Part shown: positions 49,823 to 58,914 of the stretch, in pieces
How the letters are laid out: the number at the start of each line of letters is the position of its first letter
How positions within the stretch are numbered: position 1 is the stretch's first letter
Origin: Fen-1058 sp964398185
GTDB lineage: Bacteria; Chloroflexota; Anaerolineae; Fen-1058
NCBI GenBank assembly: GCA_964398185.1
Contig: CAYNML010000007.1
Span: 1-64,000, forward strand
DNA length: 64,000 nt
Reading direction: 5' to 3'
Position numbers and translations under genes: made by a program
The notes under the pieces: generated by a model
What the model was told of the DNA's origin: nothing
Database searches by the model: none
The model's input: the letters and a program-made list of their open reading frames with translations, nothing else

Positions 49823-51439
49823 ATGCCCAAATACATTTTCTGCACTGGCGGGGTGGTTTCGAGTGTCGGCAAAGGCGTGGCGGCGGCGTCCATCGGCCGC
49901 GTGTTGAAGAGCCGCGGCGTCAGCGTCACCATGCAGAAACTCGATCCGTACATCAACGTTGATCCCGGCACGATGAGCCCCTATCAGCACGGCGAGGTCT
50001 TCGTCACCGAAGACGGCGCGGAAACCGATCTGGATCTGGGGCACTACGAGCGCTTCATCGACGAAAATCTGAGCAAGGCCAGCAATACCACCACCGGCCA
50101 GATCTATGCCGAAGTGATCGCCAAGGAACGGCGCGGCGATTACCTCGGCGGCACGATCCAGGTCATTCCCCACATCACCAACGAGATCAAGCGGCGCATC
50201 GGTCTGGCGGCCAAATCCACGAATCCCGATGTGGTGATTGTGGAAGTCGGCGGCACGGTGGGTGACATCGAGAGCTTGCCGTTCCTGGAGGCGATCCGTC
50301 AGATGCGCAAGGATGTGGGCCGCGATCATGTGGCCTACATTCACGTGACGTGGCTGCCGCACATCGGCGCGACGAACGAGTTGAAGACCAAGCCCACGCA
50401 GCACTCGGTGCACGAGCTGCGCGGCATCGGCATCAGCCCCGATATGATCGTGCTGCGCTCCAACTACTCCGTCACCGACGCCATTCGCGAGAAGATCGCG
50501 CTCTTCACCGACGTGGACACGCGCGCGGTCATCCCGTTGTCCAATGCCGATGTGTTGTATGAAGTGCCGCTGCTGCTGGAAGAAACCGGCGTGGCAGACT
50601 TCTTGATCGATCGGTTGGGCCTGAATGCTTCAGCCGCGCCTGATTTAAACGACTGGCGCATGATGGTCGACGAGATGAAGAAGGAGAAAGAGCCATTGCC
50701 CATCGCCATTGTGGGCAAGTACGTGGAGTTGGAAGACGCCTACATCAGCGTGCGCGAAAGCCTGTATCACGCGGGGGTGGCGCACGATGTGGATGTGACG
50801 ATTGACTGGATTTCGTCGGAAGAGCTGGAGAAGGGACGCGGGCTTGAGCGGTTGGAGCAGGTCGCCGGCATCGTCGTGCCGGGCGGCTTCGGGTATCGCG
50901 GCATTGAGGGGAAAATCATCGCGGCGAAGTATGCGCGCGAGCACAACGTGCCCTATCTGGGCTTGTGCCTGGGCATGCAGGTGATGTGCATCGAGAAGAT
51001 GCGCTCAATCGTGGGCAGCGACGATCCAAACAGCACCGAGTTCAATCACACCACGCACTATCCCGTCATCGATCTGATGCCGGAGCAGCGCGACATCTCG
51101 GACATGGGCGGCACGATGCGGCTGGGTAGCTATCCGTGCGCGCTGGTGCCGGGCACACACGCCGCGCGCGCCTACGGCACGGCCATGGTGCACGAGCGGC
51201 ATCGCCATCGCTTTGAGTTCAACAACACCTATCGCGATCAGATGACAAAGAACGGATTGGTGATCAGCGGCCTCTCGCCCGATGGGCGCTTAGTGGAAAT
51301 CGCTGAACTGGCCGATCATCCCTTCATGGTCGGCTCGCAATTCCATCCCGAATTCAAGAGCCGGCCCAACCGGCCGCATCCATTGTTCAAGGCGTTTGTG
51401 GAAGCGGCCGCGGCGCAGTTGGATAGGGTGGAGAAGTGA
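49823..51439 (+). CDS. pyrG: CTP synthase
   Basis: 538 aa. Converts UTP to CTP with glutamine and ATP. N-terminal synthetase (~1-267): KYIFCTGGVVSSVGKGVAAASIG (P-loop), QKLDPYINVDPGTMSPYQHGEVFV, GGTVGDIESLPFLEAIRQ. C-terminal class I glutaminase: PGGFGYRGIEGKI, LGLCLGMQ (nucleophile Cys) and FHPEFKSRP (His, Glu of the triad). Start ATG 49823 has AGGAGA upstream; ten further in-frame codons precede it but read repeat sequence. Full-length. It converges on the anti-sigma gene across a perfect palindrome. Confidence 0.97.
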   Translation: MPKYIFCTGGVVSSVGKGVAAASIGRVLKSRGVSVTMQKLDPYINVDPGTMSPYQHGEVFVTEDGAETDLDLGHYERFIDENLSKASNTTTGQIYAEVIAKERRGDYLGGTIQVIPHITNEIKRRIGLAAKSTNPDVVIVEVGGTVGDIESLPFLEAIRQMRKDVGRDHVAYIHVTWLPHIGATNELKTKPTQHSVHELRGIGISPDMIVLRSNYSVTDAIREKIALFTDVDTRAVIPLSNADVLYEVPLLLEETGVADFLIDRLGLNASAAPDLNDWRMMVDEMKKEKEPLPIAIVGKYVELEDAYISVRESLYHAGVAHDVDVTIDWISSEELEKGRGLERLEQVAGIVVPGGFGYRGIEGKIIAAKYAREHNVPYLGLCLGMQVMCIEKMRSIVGSDDPNSTEFNHTTHYPVIDLMPEQRDISDMGGTMRLGSYPCALVPGTHAARAYGTAMVHERHRHRFEFNNTYRDQMTKNGLVISGLSPDGRLVEIAELADHPFMVGSQFHPEFKSRPNRPHPLFKAFVEAAAAQLDRVEK

Positions 51440-51446
51440 TGCAGCA

Positions 51447-51517
51447 TCATTCCCGCGCAAGCGGGAATCCAGCAGCCCGATCGAACTGGATGCCCGACAA
51501 AAGCACTCGGGCATGAC
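51447..51517. repeat. Dispersed repeat with two inverted-repeat modules, copy 4
   Basis: TCATTCCCGCGCAAGCGGGAATCCA (first hairpin near perfect) followed by GATGCCCGA...CTCGGGCATGAC, just after the pyrG stop. Confidence 0.85.
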
Positions 51518-51528
51518 CAACACACCAG

Positions 51529-51572
51529 AAACATCGAGGCCGATGATGTGCACATCATCGGCCTCGATGTTT
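51529..51572. terminator. Perfect 44-bp palindrome between convergent genes
   Basis: The 22 bases at 51529-51550 are exactly the reverse complement of 51551-51572, with no loop, in A/T-ended form (AAACATCG...CGATGTTT). It lies between pyrG and the anti-sigma factor gene and is suited to bidirectional termination. Confidence 0.8.
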
Positions 51573-51583
51573 CTTCGTTCATG

Positions 51584-52417
51584 TTACGCTTGTCTGCGCC
51601 GCACGATGAGCGTCGCAACAGCCAGCACCACAGCCAGAACCAGCAGCGCGATCTCGATAGCGCGCAGCGGATCGATCATCGGCGCGGGTGCGGCTTCAGC
51701 GGCGTAACCCATCGCCGGCTGTTCGACCGTGGTTTCGGCTGGTTGATCGGCCAGCGGCGCGGCGGGTTCCGGTGTTGCTGCGAGCGCCGTCATCGAGGCA
51801 GCGCTGGCATCAGCCGCCACCGTCGTGGCTTCCGGTGTAGCGGTGGGCACGGCCACGGCTAGCAGCGTGTCAGTCGGAACTTCCGTGGCGCTCACCTTGC
51901 CGGATGAGCCGGCGGGTGCGGGCGGTTCTGCGGGCGGCAGAACGGCATCGTTGGCAGCAGCGCCGCTGGCAGCTTCTGCGGCGTTTGTGGCGGCGGGTGC
52001 GGCTGAGCGCGCCATTTCGGGCGCTTGCCTGACGACGGGCGCAGGGGCTGCGGCTGGAATAAATTGCGGCGCACTGCCGCCGCCCATCTGGTTGAGCAGC
52101 AAATCGCCGGCAAACAGCACCACAAAGGCCAGCGCCGCGACGACGGTCGCCAGGCGCAGTGCAGGATAGAGCGACAAGAACGATCGCTGCGGTTGCTTGG
52201 CCATCTCGCGGGGCAGCACAAAGGAGCGCGGAGCTTTTACGGCGGGCAGGGCCTTGAGGGCTGCCACCATCGATCGGGTGGTTTCCAGCTGCGCGCGGCA
52301 CTCGGCACACGACGCGAGGTGCCGCTCGAAGAAACCCTTCTCTTCGGCGGACACTCGCTTATCCAGATAGGCCGAGATCAGTTCCTCAGCCCGCTTGTGA
52401 TCGTTTTGCTGTGCCAT
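51584..52417 (-). CDS. Anti-sigma factor, zinc-finger (ZAS) type with linker and C-terminal membrane helix
   Basis: 277 aa. N-terminal putative zinc-finger: HLASCAECRAQLE (H-x3-C-x2-C), the ZAS anti-sigma domain. Then a membrane helix (~92-112: LATVVAALAFVVLFAGDLLL), a long Ala/Pro/Thr-rich linker, and a C-terminal membrane helix (AIEIALLVLAVVLAVATLIV) with RRRQA. The two helices suggest both ends are cytosolic and the linker is outside. It lies 53 bases downstream of the ECF sigma gene, the usual regulator/target arrangement. It should hold the sigma factor until an envelope signal arrives. Confidence 0.85.
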   Translation of the reverse strand: MAQQNDHKRAEELISAYLDKRVSAEEKGFFERHLASCAECRAQLETTRSMVAALKALPAVKAPRSFVLPREMAKQPQRSFLSLYPALRLATVVAALAFVVLFAGDLLLNQMGGGSAPQFIPAAAPAPVVRQAPEMARSAAPAATNAAEAASGAAANDAVLPPAEPPAPAGSSGKVSATEVPTDTLLAVAVPTATPEATTVAADASAASMTALAATPEPAAPLADQPAETTVEQPAMGYAAEAAPAPMIDPLRAIEIALLVLAVVLAVATLIVRRRQA

Positions 52418-52470
52418 GCTTTATGCTTCCTGCCATTCAGACTTCGAAAGTTGACAAAACTCTCGAAGTC

Positions 52471-53073
52471 TTATACTCCGTCACCTTCAAGACGATACTG
52501 TGCTGGTAAAAGTTCCCCGTGCGCTTGTAAATATTCCCTTAGTTTTCCACGGGCGCGGCTGAGGCGCGATTTGACTGTGCCCAGATTGCTGTTGGTGATT
52601 TCGGCGATCTCTTCGTAGCTCATGCCCTGCACATCGCTCAAGACTAGCACGATGCGCTGATCGTCAGGCAGGGTGGTAATGCCCTGCTGCAGCATGGCCG
52701 CCAGCTCGTGACGCTGCACGACCGCTTCGGGACCGTCGGTGGTGGAGGGCAATTCGAACTCGCCGTCGCCATTCTCGTCGCTGACCAGATCTTCCAGCGA
52801 AGTGGCCGGGCGGCGCTTGCGCTTGCGGAGATCGTCGTAGCAGGCGTTGGTCACGATGCGCAGCAGCCAGCTCTTGAACGATCCGCCGCGAAAACTCTTG
52901 AGGTGTTTGTAGGCCGAGATGAAGGCTTCCTGCGCGGCATCCGCCGCGGCGGCTTCCTCGCCCATGATGCGATAGGCAAGGTTGTAGACTTGATGCTGAT
53001 AAGCCAGCACCAGCCGGTTGAAGGCGTCGATGTCGCCTTTTTGCGCGGAACGGATGAGAGCGGGTTCGTCCAT
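52471..53073 (-). CDS. ECF sigma factor (RpoE type)
   Basis: 200 aa. Region 2: AFNRLVLAYQHQVYNLAYRIMG, AADAAQEAFISAYKHLKSFRG, SFKSWLLRIVTNACYDDLRKRKR. Region 4: LPDDQRIVLVLSDVQGMSYEEIAEITNSNLGTVKSRLSRARGKLREYL. An acidic linker lies between (SDENGDGEFELPS). Typical group IV sigma-70. Controls unknown targets in partnership with the anti-sigma factor downstream. ATG 53073. Confidence 0.92.
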   Translation of the reverse strand: MDEPALIRSAQKGDIDAFNRLVLAYQHQVYNLAYRIMGEEAAAADAAQEAFISAYKHLKSFRGGSFKSWLLRIVTNACYDDLRKRKRRPATSLEDLVSDENGDGEFELPSTTDGPEAVVQRHELAAMLQQGITTLPDDQRIVLVLSDVQGMSYEEIAEITNSNLGTVKSRLSRARGKLREYLQAHGELLPAQYRLEGDGV

Positions 53074-53127
53074 GAGTGAGACGACTTGACGAATGAAACA
53101 GCCTCGACTATACTAACGCCGCTTCGC

Positions 53128-53210
53128 CGAAGTGGCGGAACTGGCAGACGCGCACGACTCAAAATCGTGTACCCTTTGGGTATGTGGGTTCGATTCCCAC
53201 CTTCGGCACT
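53128..53210 (+). tRNA. tRNA-Leu (CAA)
   Basis: 83 nt with a long variable arm. Acceptor GCCGAAG pairs with CTTCGGC; anticodon stem CACGA/TCGTG with loop CTCAAAA gives anticodon CAA; T-arm TGTGGGTTCGATTCCCACC. CCA is not encoded. Followed by a terminator. Confidence 0.95.
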
Positions 53211-53261
53211 GTGCGGCACAATGTGCAATACACCGCGCTTGATTATACCAAACATCGGCAG

Positions 53262-53303
53262 ACGGGCGTTATCTCTTAACTGAGAGAGTGCCCGTTTTTG
53301 CTT
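53262..53303 (+). terminator. Rho-independent terminator
   Basis: ACGGGC...GCCCGT with inner ATCTCTT/AGAGAGT pairing, then TTTTTGCTTT, downstream of tRNA-Leu. Confidence 0.75.
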
Positions 53304-53359
53304 TATCTCCTCGCCCGCCCCTCCGGCGCTGCGCGCCAACGGGTAGGGAGGGTGAGGCG

Positions 53360-53731
53360 GTGAGGTCTCCCGTGCGTAAAATCGTCTTCACCCTAATCGC
53401 GCTGGCCGCCGGCCTTGGCCTGGGTCTGCTGATCGGCTGGTACGTCTGGCCCGTCAACTACACTGAATCCGCGCCGGCGCGGATGCGTCAGGACTGGAAA
53501 GACGAGGCCGTCTGGCTGGCCGCGCAAGCCTTCGCCTACGATCGCGATCTGGAAGCGGCCCAGGCCCGCTTGCGTCCGCTCGGTTCAGAAGACCTCGGGC
53601 AGCTGGTGCTCGATCGGGCGGAGAAGGCCCTGGAGCAGAATCTCGCCCGGCAGCAGGTCGCGCATCTGGCGCGGCTCGCCGCCGCGCTGGGCGCGCGGTC
53701 CGATCGTACCGATCCCTATCTCAGCCCATGA
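53360..53731 (+). CDS. Membrane-anchored protein, short paralog
   Basis: 123 aa from GTG 53360 (GGGAGG upstream; GTG 53372 is possible). One N-terminal membrane helix (VFTLIALAAGLGLGLLIGWYVW), then PVNYTESAPARMRQDW and a helical domain (AVWLAAQAFAYDRDLEAAQARLRPLG). The same layout recurs in the next gene: helix, PVxxTESxPAxxM, then WLxxxAxAxxxDxxxxxAxxRLxxL. No function known. Its stop overlaps the next start (ATGA at 53728). Confidence 0.6.
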   Translation: MRSPVRKIVFTLIALAAGLGLGLLIGWYVWPVNYTESAPARMRQDWKDEAVWLAAQAFAYDRDLEAAQARLRPLGSEDLGQLVLDRAEKALEQNLARQQVAHLARLAAALGARSDRTDPYLSP

Positions 53732-54543
53732 GCACGCGCACTCTGGTTGTGATCGCTTTCGTGATTGGCGCGGCGCTTGGCCTGGGTTATGCCTGGTTGA
53801 TTGAGCCGGTCACGTTCACCGAATCGTCGCCCGCGCAGGTGATGCAGTCGTATCGCGAGGTGTGGCTGATCATGTCGGCCGAAGCGCTGGCGCAGGATGG
53901 CGACTGGGAGCGTACTCAGGCGCGCATCAACGCGCTGCGCGAGGCGAACCTGGCGCAGACGCTCGCCGATCTATTCGAGCGCTATCAGGCGAACGGACCG
54001 AATCCCACCGCGCGCGCGTTGGCGCGCCTGGCCGATCGATTGAATGCGCGCACTCCCGCCATGCAAGTTTATCTGGCCGACCTCAGCGCGCCCACGCCGG
54101 AGATCGTTCCCACCATCGAAACGGCGGCTACCCCTCAACCGATCGCGACGTCCACTCCAACGGCCACGCCGGAACCGCAGCCGACCGTGCCACCCACAGC
54201 CACTTTGACGCCTGATTATCAGGTGGTCGAACGCGTGGCGGAATGTACGCGCAGTCCACGGTTGCCGCAGATTCGTGTTACGGTGTGGAACGAACTTGGG
54301 CAGAGTGTGCCGGGCAAAGAAGTGTGGATCACCTGGGAGGACGGCGGGGCCGATCGGTTTGTCACCGGCCTCAAGCCGGAGATCGATCCGGGCTACGGCG
54401 ATTTCGACATGCAGCCCGATTTAGCGTACAATGTAGGCGTCAACAAACCCACTTCGATTGTCGTGTCTGGCTTGCGCGCGGATGCCTGCGAATCCGATGG
54501 CCGCATGTCGTGGCGGTTGATCCTCGCCCCGCGCACACCCTGA
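53728..54543 (+). CDS. Membrane-anchored protein, long paralog with Thr/Pro linker
   Basis: 271 aa. N-terminal helix (TLVVIAFVIGAALGLGYAWLI), PVTFTESSPAQVMQSY, helical domain, then a T/P-rich linker (~125-160) and a C-terminal extracytoplasmic beta domain (IRVTVWNELGQSVPGKEVWITWEDGGADRFVTGLKPE). It may bind a ligand outside the cell; no family named. Paralogous in its first ~95 residues to the upstream gene and translationally coupled to it (ATGA). The hybrid kinase gene starts 16 bases downstream, so the pair may feed signals to it (inference). Confidence 0.65.
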   Translation: MSTRTLVVIAFVIGAALGLGYAWLIEPVTFTESSPAQVMQSYREVWLIMSAEALAQDGDWERTQARINALREANLAQTLADLFERYQANGPNPTARALARLADRLNARTPAMQVYLADLSAPTPEIVPTIETAATPQPIATSTPTATPEPQPTVPPTATLTPDYQVVERVAECTRSPRLPQIRVTVWNELGQSVPGKEVWITWEDGGADRFVTGLKPEIDPGYGDFDMQPDLAYNVGVNKPTSIVVSGLRADACESDGRMSWRLILAPRTP

Positions 54544-54559
54544 CCGGCTAAGGCGTGCC

Positions 54560-57500
54560 ATGAGCCACACTCCCGCTCCCCTCATTCTCATCGCCGACGA
54601 CGAAATGGACCTGCGCGCCATGCTGCGGATTCTGCTGGAGCGCGACGGTTATCGCATTGCCGAAGCGCGCAACGGTGAAGAAGCCGTGGCCTTTTGCCAA
54701 CAGCAGCTGCCGGATGTGGTGCTGCTGGATATTCTGATGCCCGTCATGGACGGCGCCGCGGCGTGCGCGCACATTCAAGCCTTGCCCGGCGGCGATCGGG
54801 TGCCGGTGCTGATGATCACCGCGCTGAACGACAAGCAGTCGATCGATCGCTGCTTCGACGCCGGCGCCACCGATTACCTCACCAAACCCATCAACAACCA
54901 GGTGCTGCGGCGGCGCGTGCGGCGCTTGCTGCGCACCCGCCAGGCCGAGGAAGCGCTGCGCGCCAACGAAGCGCGCTTGTCGAGCATTGTGCACACGGCG
55001 ACGGACGCCATCATTTTGACGGACAGCGAGCGGCGCATCAGCCTGTTCAACGCTGCCGCCGAGCGCTTGTTCGGCTGGCGCGCCGACGAGATCGCCGGGC
55101 ACACGCTTGATCAAATCATCTCGCAACTATCCGATAACGTCTGCGCTGATCTGATTCAGGCGCAGGCGCCCATCGTCACCACGGAGGCGGGCGAATATCT
55201 GCAATGCACCGGCCGCCGGCAGGACGGGACCGAACTGCCAATTGAGGTGTCGTTGGGCAGCTTCGAGCAGGACGGCCAGCCGATGCTGACCGTCACCATC
55301 CGCGATATTACGCGGCGCAAGCAGGCCGAGGCTGAAGTGGCGCGGCGGGTGCAGCAGTTGGCGTCGCTGGCGCAGATTGGCCAGGCGGTGACCACGCGGC
55401 TGGATCTGGACGAAGTGTTGAAGACCGTGATCGATCAAGTGATGCTGCGCCTTGAGGCCGAGGGCGTATCCACGCTGCTGTTCGAGAACCCGGAAGAATT
55501 GGTGTTTGCGGCCGTCAATGGGGCCAGCGCCGACAAACTGCGCGGCGCGCGCATGCCGGCCCACGCCGGCATCGCGGGCGAGGTGATCCGCACCGGCCAG
55601 GCTCTGCGCGTCCGCTCGGCGGAAGACCGCGCGCGCATCTATCGCGCTGTCGAGGATATTTCATACTATCACGCGCAGGATGTGGTGGCCGTGCCGCTGA
55701 AGCTGGGCAGCGAACTGCTGGGCGTCATGGAGGCCGTCCACAGCCAGCCGTACACGTTTACCGACGACGATTTGCGGCTGTTGGAGTCGGCCGGCAGTTG
55801 GGCCGCCATCGCCATCGGCAATGCGCGCCAGCATCAGCGCTTGCAGCGGCGCTTGCGCGAAAGCGAAGTCATGGCGGCGTTGGGGCGCGCCCTCAATGAA
55901 ACGCTGGATCTGGACCACGTCTTGCAGTTGATCATCACCTCCACGCAGCAGATCATTCCCTCCGCCGATGTCGCAGTGATTTTCATCGTCGATGAGACAC
56001 ACCAGGCGCTTTTTGCTGTGACCGCCACTGGCCGCGCCGAACGGCCCCTGGGTGATTTGTGTGATGAGCTGGTGCAGCATCCGCTGGTCGCTCGGTTGGT
56101 GGCCGACAAGCTACTCATGCTGCCCGACGTGCAGCAGCTGGATCTGCCCTGGCCTGACCGGATGATGCCGGGCGTTCAATCCCTGCTGGCCGCGCTGGCG
56201 CACAGCGGCGAAAAAATCTTCGGGGCGATTGTGGTGCAAAGCGCGCAGCCGCACGCTTTTGACGCCGACGACGAGCGCCTGCTCAACATGTTGAGTGTTG
56301 AGGCGGCCATTGCCATCCAGAACGCGCGGCTGTATCAGGCAGAACGTTTGCAGCGCGAACTCGCCGAGGCGCTGCGCGACACAGCCGCGGCCATCATCGG
56401 CTCGGTCGATCTGGATGACGTGCTCGATCGGGTGCTGGATAATGTGGGGCGCGTGGTGCCGCACGATGCGGCCAACATCATGCTGGTGGAGTCAGGCGTG
56501 GCGCGCGTGGTCCGCTGGCGCGGCTACGATCGCGCGGCGAACGATCAATTACGGGCGCGGCGGTTTTCAGTGGCGGACACGCTGCCTCTGCGGCAGATGG
56601 CCGAGTCGCACCAGCCGCTGGCGATTGAGGAGACCAGCAGTTATGCCGGTTGGGTGACGCTGCCGGGGTCGCGCGCGGTGCAGTCGTTCATCGGCGCGCC
56701 GATCCGCTTCAAGCGCAAACTGTTGGGCTTTATCAATCTGGAAAGCGTCACGGCCGGGTTCTTCAAAGCCGAGTATGCCGATCGGCTGCAGGTGTTCGCC
56801 CATCAGGCGGCAGCAGCGCTGGAGAATGCGCGCTTGTATCAACTCGAGCAGGAAGAATATCAACGCCTGCAGCAGCTGCAGGCCGCCGCCATGCAGTCGG
56901 AAAAGATGGAAGCGCTGGGCCGGCTGGCGGCAGCGCTGGCGCGCGCCATCGAAAAGCCGCTGCACACCATGCGCGCTGATGTGCGTCAGGTGCTGGATCA
57001 GGCGCAAGATCAGGCCGCGTGCCAGCAGCATTTGCGGCAGGTCGAGCGCGAGATCGAACGACTGGATCACATTACGCACAGCGTCCTGAGCTTCACGCAC
57101 CCCGCACCCGAAGAGCGGCGCGAAGCCCAGGTGCATGAGTTGATCCAGCAGGCCCTGGAGCAGGCCCGCGCGCTGGTCGATCAATATCGCATCCTGGTGA
57201 CGACTGACCTGGCGACCGTGCCGCCGGTGATGGTGGCGCCGCAGCAGGTGGCCCAGGTCTTCTTCTATTTGCTGGAGAATGCCATCGAAGCGGCGGGCGA
57301 GCGGGGCCAGGTTCACATTGCCACGCAAGCCGACGATCAGCACGTCCTAGTGATGGTGGTTGACGACGGCCCGTCCATTTCCCCGGAAGACATGCCGCAC
57401 ATCTTTGAGCCGTTCTATACGACCAAGCAGCACGGCACCGGGTTGGGCCTGGCCATCAGCCACAATGTCATTCAGCAGCAGGGCGGCGCGCTGACCGTGG

Positions 57501-57571
57501 AGAATGTGACCAACGGGCGCGGCGTGATGTTTGTGGTCAAGCTGCCGCTGGCGCCGCAGAACAACGCGTAA
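54560..57571 (+). CDS. Hybrid signal-transduction protein: REC-PAS-GAF3-HATPase, without the canonical H-box His
   Basis: 1003 aa. Receiver (1-125; D57, K109), PAS (~140-250: IVHTATDAIILTDSERRISLFNAAAERLFGW), three GAF domains (~275-430, ~445-590, ~610-770), then a DHp-like helix and a HATPase_c domain (~880-1000). ATP-binding motifs: LLENAIEA (N box), VVDDGPSI (G1; D-x-G-P-S where D-x-G-x-G is usual), FEPFYTTK, GTGLGLAIS (G2). The DHp region reads LAAALARAIEKPL, with R795 at the position of the phosphorylated His. It may not autophosphorylate in the normal way. No membrane segment. Starts 16 bases after 53728-54543. Confidence 0.85.
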   Translation: MSHTPAPLILIADDEMDLRAMLRILLERDGYRIAEARNGEEAVAFCQQQLPDVVLLDILMPVMDGAAACAHIQALPGGDRVPVLMITALNDKQSIDRCFDAGATDYLTKPINNQVLRRRVRRLLRTRQAEEALRANEARLSSIVHTATDAIILTDSERRISLFNAAAERLFGWRADEIAGHTLDQIISQLSDNVCADLIQAQAPIVTTEAGEYLQCTGRRQDGTELPIEVSLGSFEQDGQPMLTVTIRDITRRKQAEAEVARRVQQLASLAQIGQAVTTRLDLDEVLKTVIDQVMLRLEAEGVSTLLFENPEELVFAAVNGASADKLRGARMPAHAGIAGEVIRTGQALRVRSAEDRARIYRAVEDISYYHAQDVVAVPLKLGSELLGVMEAVHSQPYTFTDDDLRLLESAGSWAAIAIGNARQHQRLQRRLRESEVMAALGRALNETLDLDHVLQLIITSTQQIIPSADVAVIFIVDETHQALFAVTATGRAERPLGDLCDELVQHPLVARLVADKLLMLPDVQQLDLPWPDRMMPGVQSLLAALAHSGEKIFGAIVVQSAQPHAFDADDERLLNMLSVEAAIAIQNARLYQAERLQRELAEALRDTAAAIIGSVDLDDVLDRVLDNVGRVVPHDAANIMLVESGVARVVRWRGYDRAANDQLRARRFSVADTLPLRQMAESHQPLAIEETSSYAGWVTLPGSRAVQSFIGAPIRFKRKLLGFINLESVTAGFFKAEYADRLQVFAHQAAAALENARLYQLEQEEYQRLQQLQAAAMQSEKMEALGRLAAALARAIEKPLHTMRADVRQVLDQAQDQAACQQHLRQVEREIERLDHITHSVLSFTHPAPEERREAQVHELIQQALEQARALVDQYRILVTTDLATVPPVMVAPQQVAQVFFYLLENAIEAAGERGQVHIATQADDQHVLVMVVDDGPSISPEDMPHIFEPFYTTKQHGTGLGLAISHNVIQQQGGALTVENVTNGRGVMFVVKLPLAPQNNA

Positions 57572-57738
57572 CTGATCGCCGGTTGGACAACGGCGCCTCA
57601 CCGGGCGGGTTCTGCTCAGACGCAGGAGCCGCCTTCTTTTTACCAAGTGTTTACACTCCCGCCATCTGGCCGCAACGTCCCCCGTCGATAATGGAGACAC
57701 ATGGAGGAAGGAAAAACTATTCCAGACGGAGGATTACC

Positions 57739-58626
57739 ATGAAGCACAAGCTGTTGATGAGCCTGGTTGTTGTCGCGCTGTTAATGGGAACGGTTGGCAC
57801 GGCGGCCGCGGCCCCGGCGGCTGATTGGGGCAGGGATGGCGTGATCGGTGATGTGAAGGTGATCTCTGGCGCGGTCTTGACGCTGACCACGCCGGAGCGC
57901 GGGGATGTGCAGGTGCAGACCACCGATCGGACGCGGTATCGCGCCAAGGATAATCCTGATTTCTCGTTGGCCGACTTGAAGGTGGGCGATCGCGTGGCGG
58001 TGCAGGGCCGCTGGCAGGACGGCAAGCTGCAAGCGAATGTGGTGGGCTTGATCCCCGCCGAGCTGCGTGACAAAGCGCTGGGGCAGGTGCAATCGATCTC
58101 GGGCAGCACGATTGCGCTCACCAGGCCCGACGGCAGCGCCCTGAATGTGGCGACCACCGACGGGACGAAATATCACACGAAGGGGCTTGAAAATCCGTCG
58201 CTGGCGGACATCAAGGTTGGTGATGTGGTCATCGCCACGGGCGTCTTGGAAGATGATACGTTGACGGCCTCGCACGTGGGCTTCCAGACGCCGCGCGCGA
58301 AGACCGGGCCGCTGGCAGCGGGCAAGATCGCAACGATCACCGGCGGCACCCTCACGCTCGAACAGCCCTTTGGTCAATCGCTGACGGTAACGACGGATGC
58401 CAACACCTTTGTGGTGCAGCGCGGCGAGGACGGCCTGACCGTGATCAGCGTCGCTGATGTGCAAGTGGGCGACGGTGTGGCGGTGCTCGGCGTGCGCAGC
58501 AGCGACGGCAAGTCGATCGCGGCGAAGGCCATCATGGTCGGAAACGGTGAAGGGGTCGGCAATATCCGGGGGAATCGCGCGCCGCGCGCGCCGCAGCCCC
58601 AATTGCCCTTTGGGCCGCGCAACTAA
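57739..58626 (+). CDS. Secreted protein with three DUF5666-type domains
   Basis: 295 aa. Signal peptide (LLMSLVVVALLMGTVGTAAAA), then three related ~80-residue beta-barrel repeats, each with ...VISGAVLTLTTPERGDVQVQTT...DLKVGDRVAVQGRWQDGKLQA-like pattern (IGDVKVISG; LGQVQSISG; AGKIATITG). This is the DUF5666 fold, common in secreted proteins of Chloroflexota; ligand unknown. GGAGG precedes ATG 57739. Followed by a terminator (58662-58695). Confidence 0.85.
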   Translation: MKHKLLMSLVVVALLMGTVGTAAAAPAADWGRDGVIGDVKVISGAVLTLTTPERGDVQVQTTDRTRYRAKDNPDFSLADLKVGDRVAVQGRWQDGKLQANVVGLIPAELRDKALGQVQSISGSTIALTRPDGSALNVATTDGTKYHTKGLENPSLADIKVGDVVIATGVLEDDTLTASHVGFQTPRAKTGPLAAGKIATITGGTLTLEQPFGQSLTVTTDANTFVVQRGEDGLTVISVADVQVGDGVAVLGVRSSDGKSIAAKAIMVGNGEGVGNIRGNRAPRAPQPQLPFGPRN

Positions 58627-58661
58627 AACCGGCACCGGCTGAGCAACCACTGAACGGATAT

Positions 58662-58695
58662 GACGAGATCGGCGCGGGGCCGGTCTCGTCTTTTT
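58662..58695 (+). terminator. Rho-independent terminator
   Basis: GACGAGATCGGC / GCCGGTCTCGTC (one G-U pair) then TTTTT. Ends the DUF5666 gene. Confidence 0.85.
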
Positions 58696-58914
58696 GCGGG
58701 CAGGGGATGGCATTGACCGTAGGCCAAGCGGCGTTAGAATGGAGGCCAAGCGTAGGAAACCATTCCCCAGCGGAAAGCGTCTTATCAGCAGCCCATTGNN
58801 NNNNNNNNNNNNNNNNNNNNNNNNNNNNNNNNNNNNNNNNNNNNNNNNNNNNNNNNNNNNNNNNNNNNNNNNNNNNNNNNNNNNNNNNNNNNNNNNNNTC
58901 ATTGCTCATTGCCT
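58696..58914. other. Spacer containing an assembly gap (100 N at 58799-58898)
   Basis: N bases occupy 58799-58898. The flanks show CATTG words in 7-bp register (CCCATTG before, CATTGCT, CATTGCC after), so the gap probably replaces a heptad repeat tract. The PBP promoter and ribosome site may lie in the missing part. Confidence 0.8.

Noticed and set aside
53269..53457. Short minus-strand frame near the tRNA-Leu terminator
   Set aside because: Overlaps the terminator and the anchored-protein gene; no ribosome site or motif.
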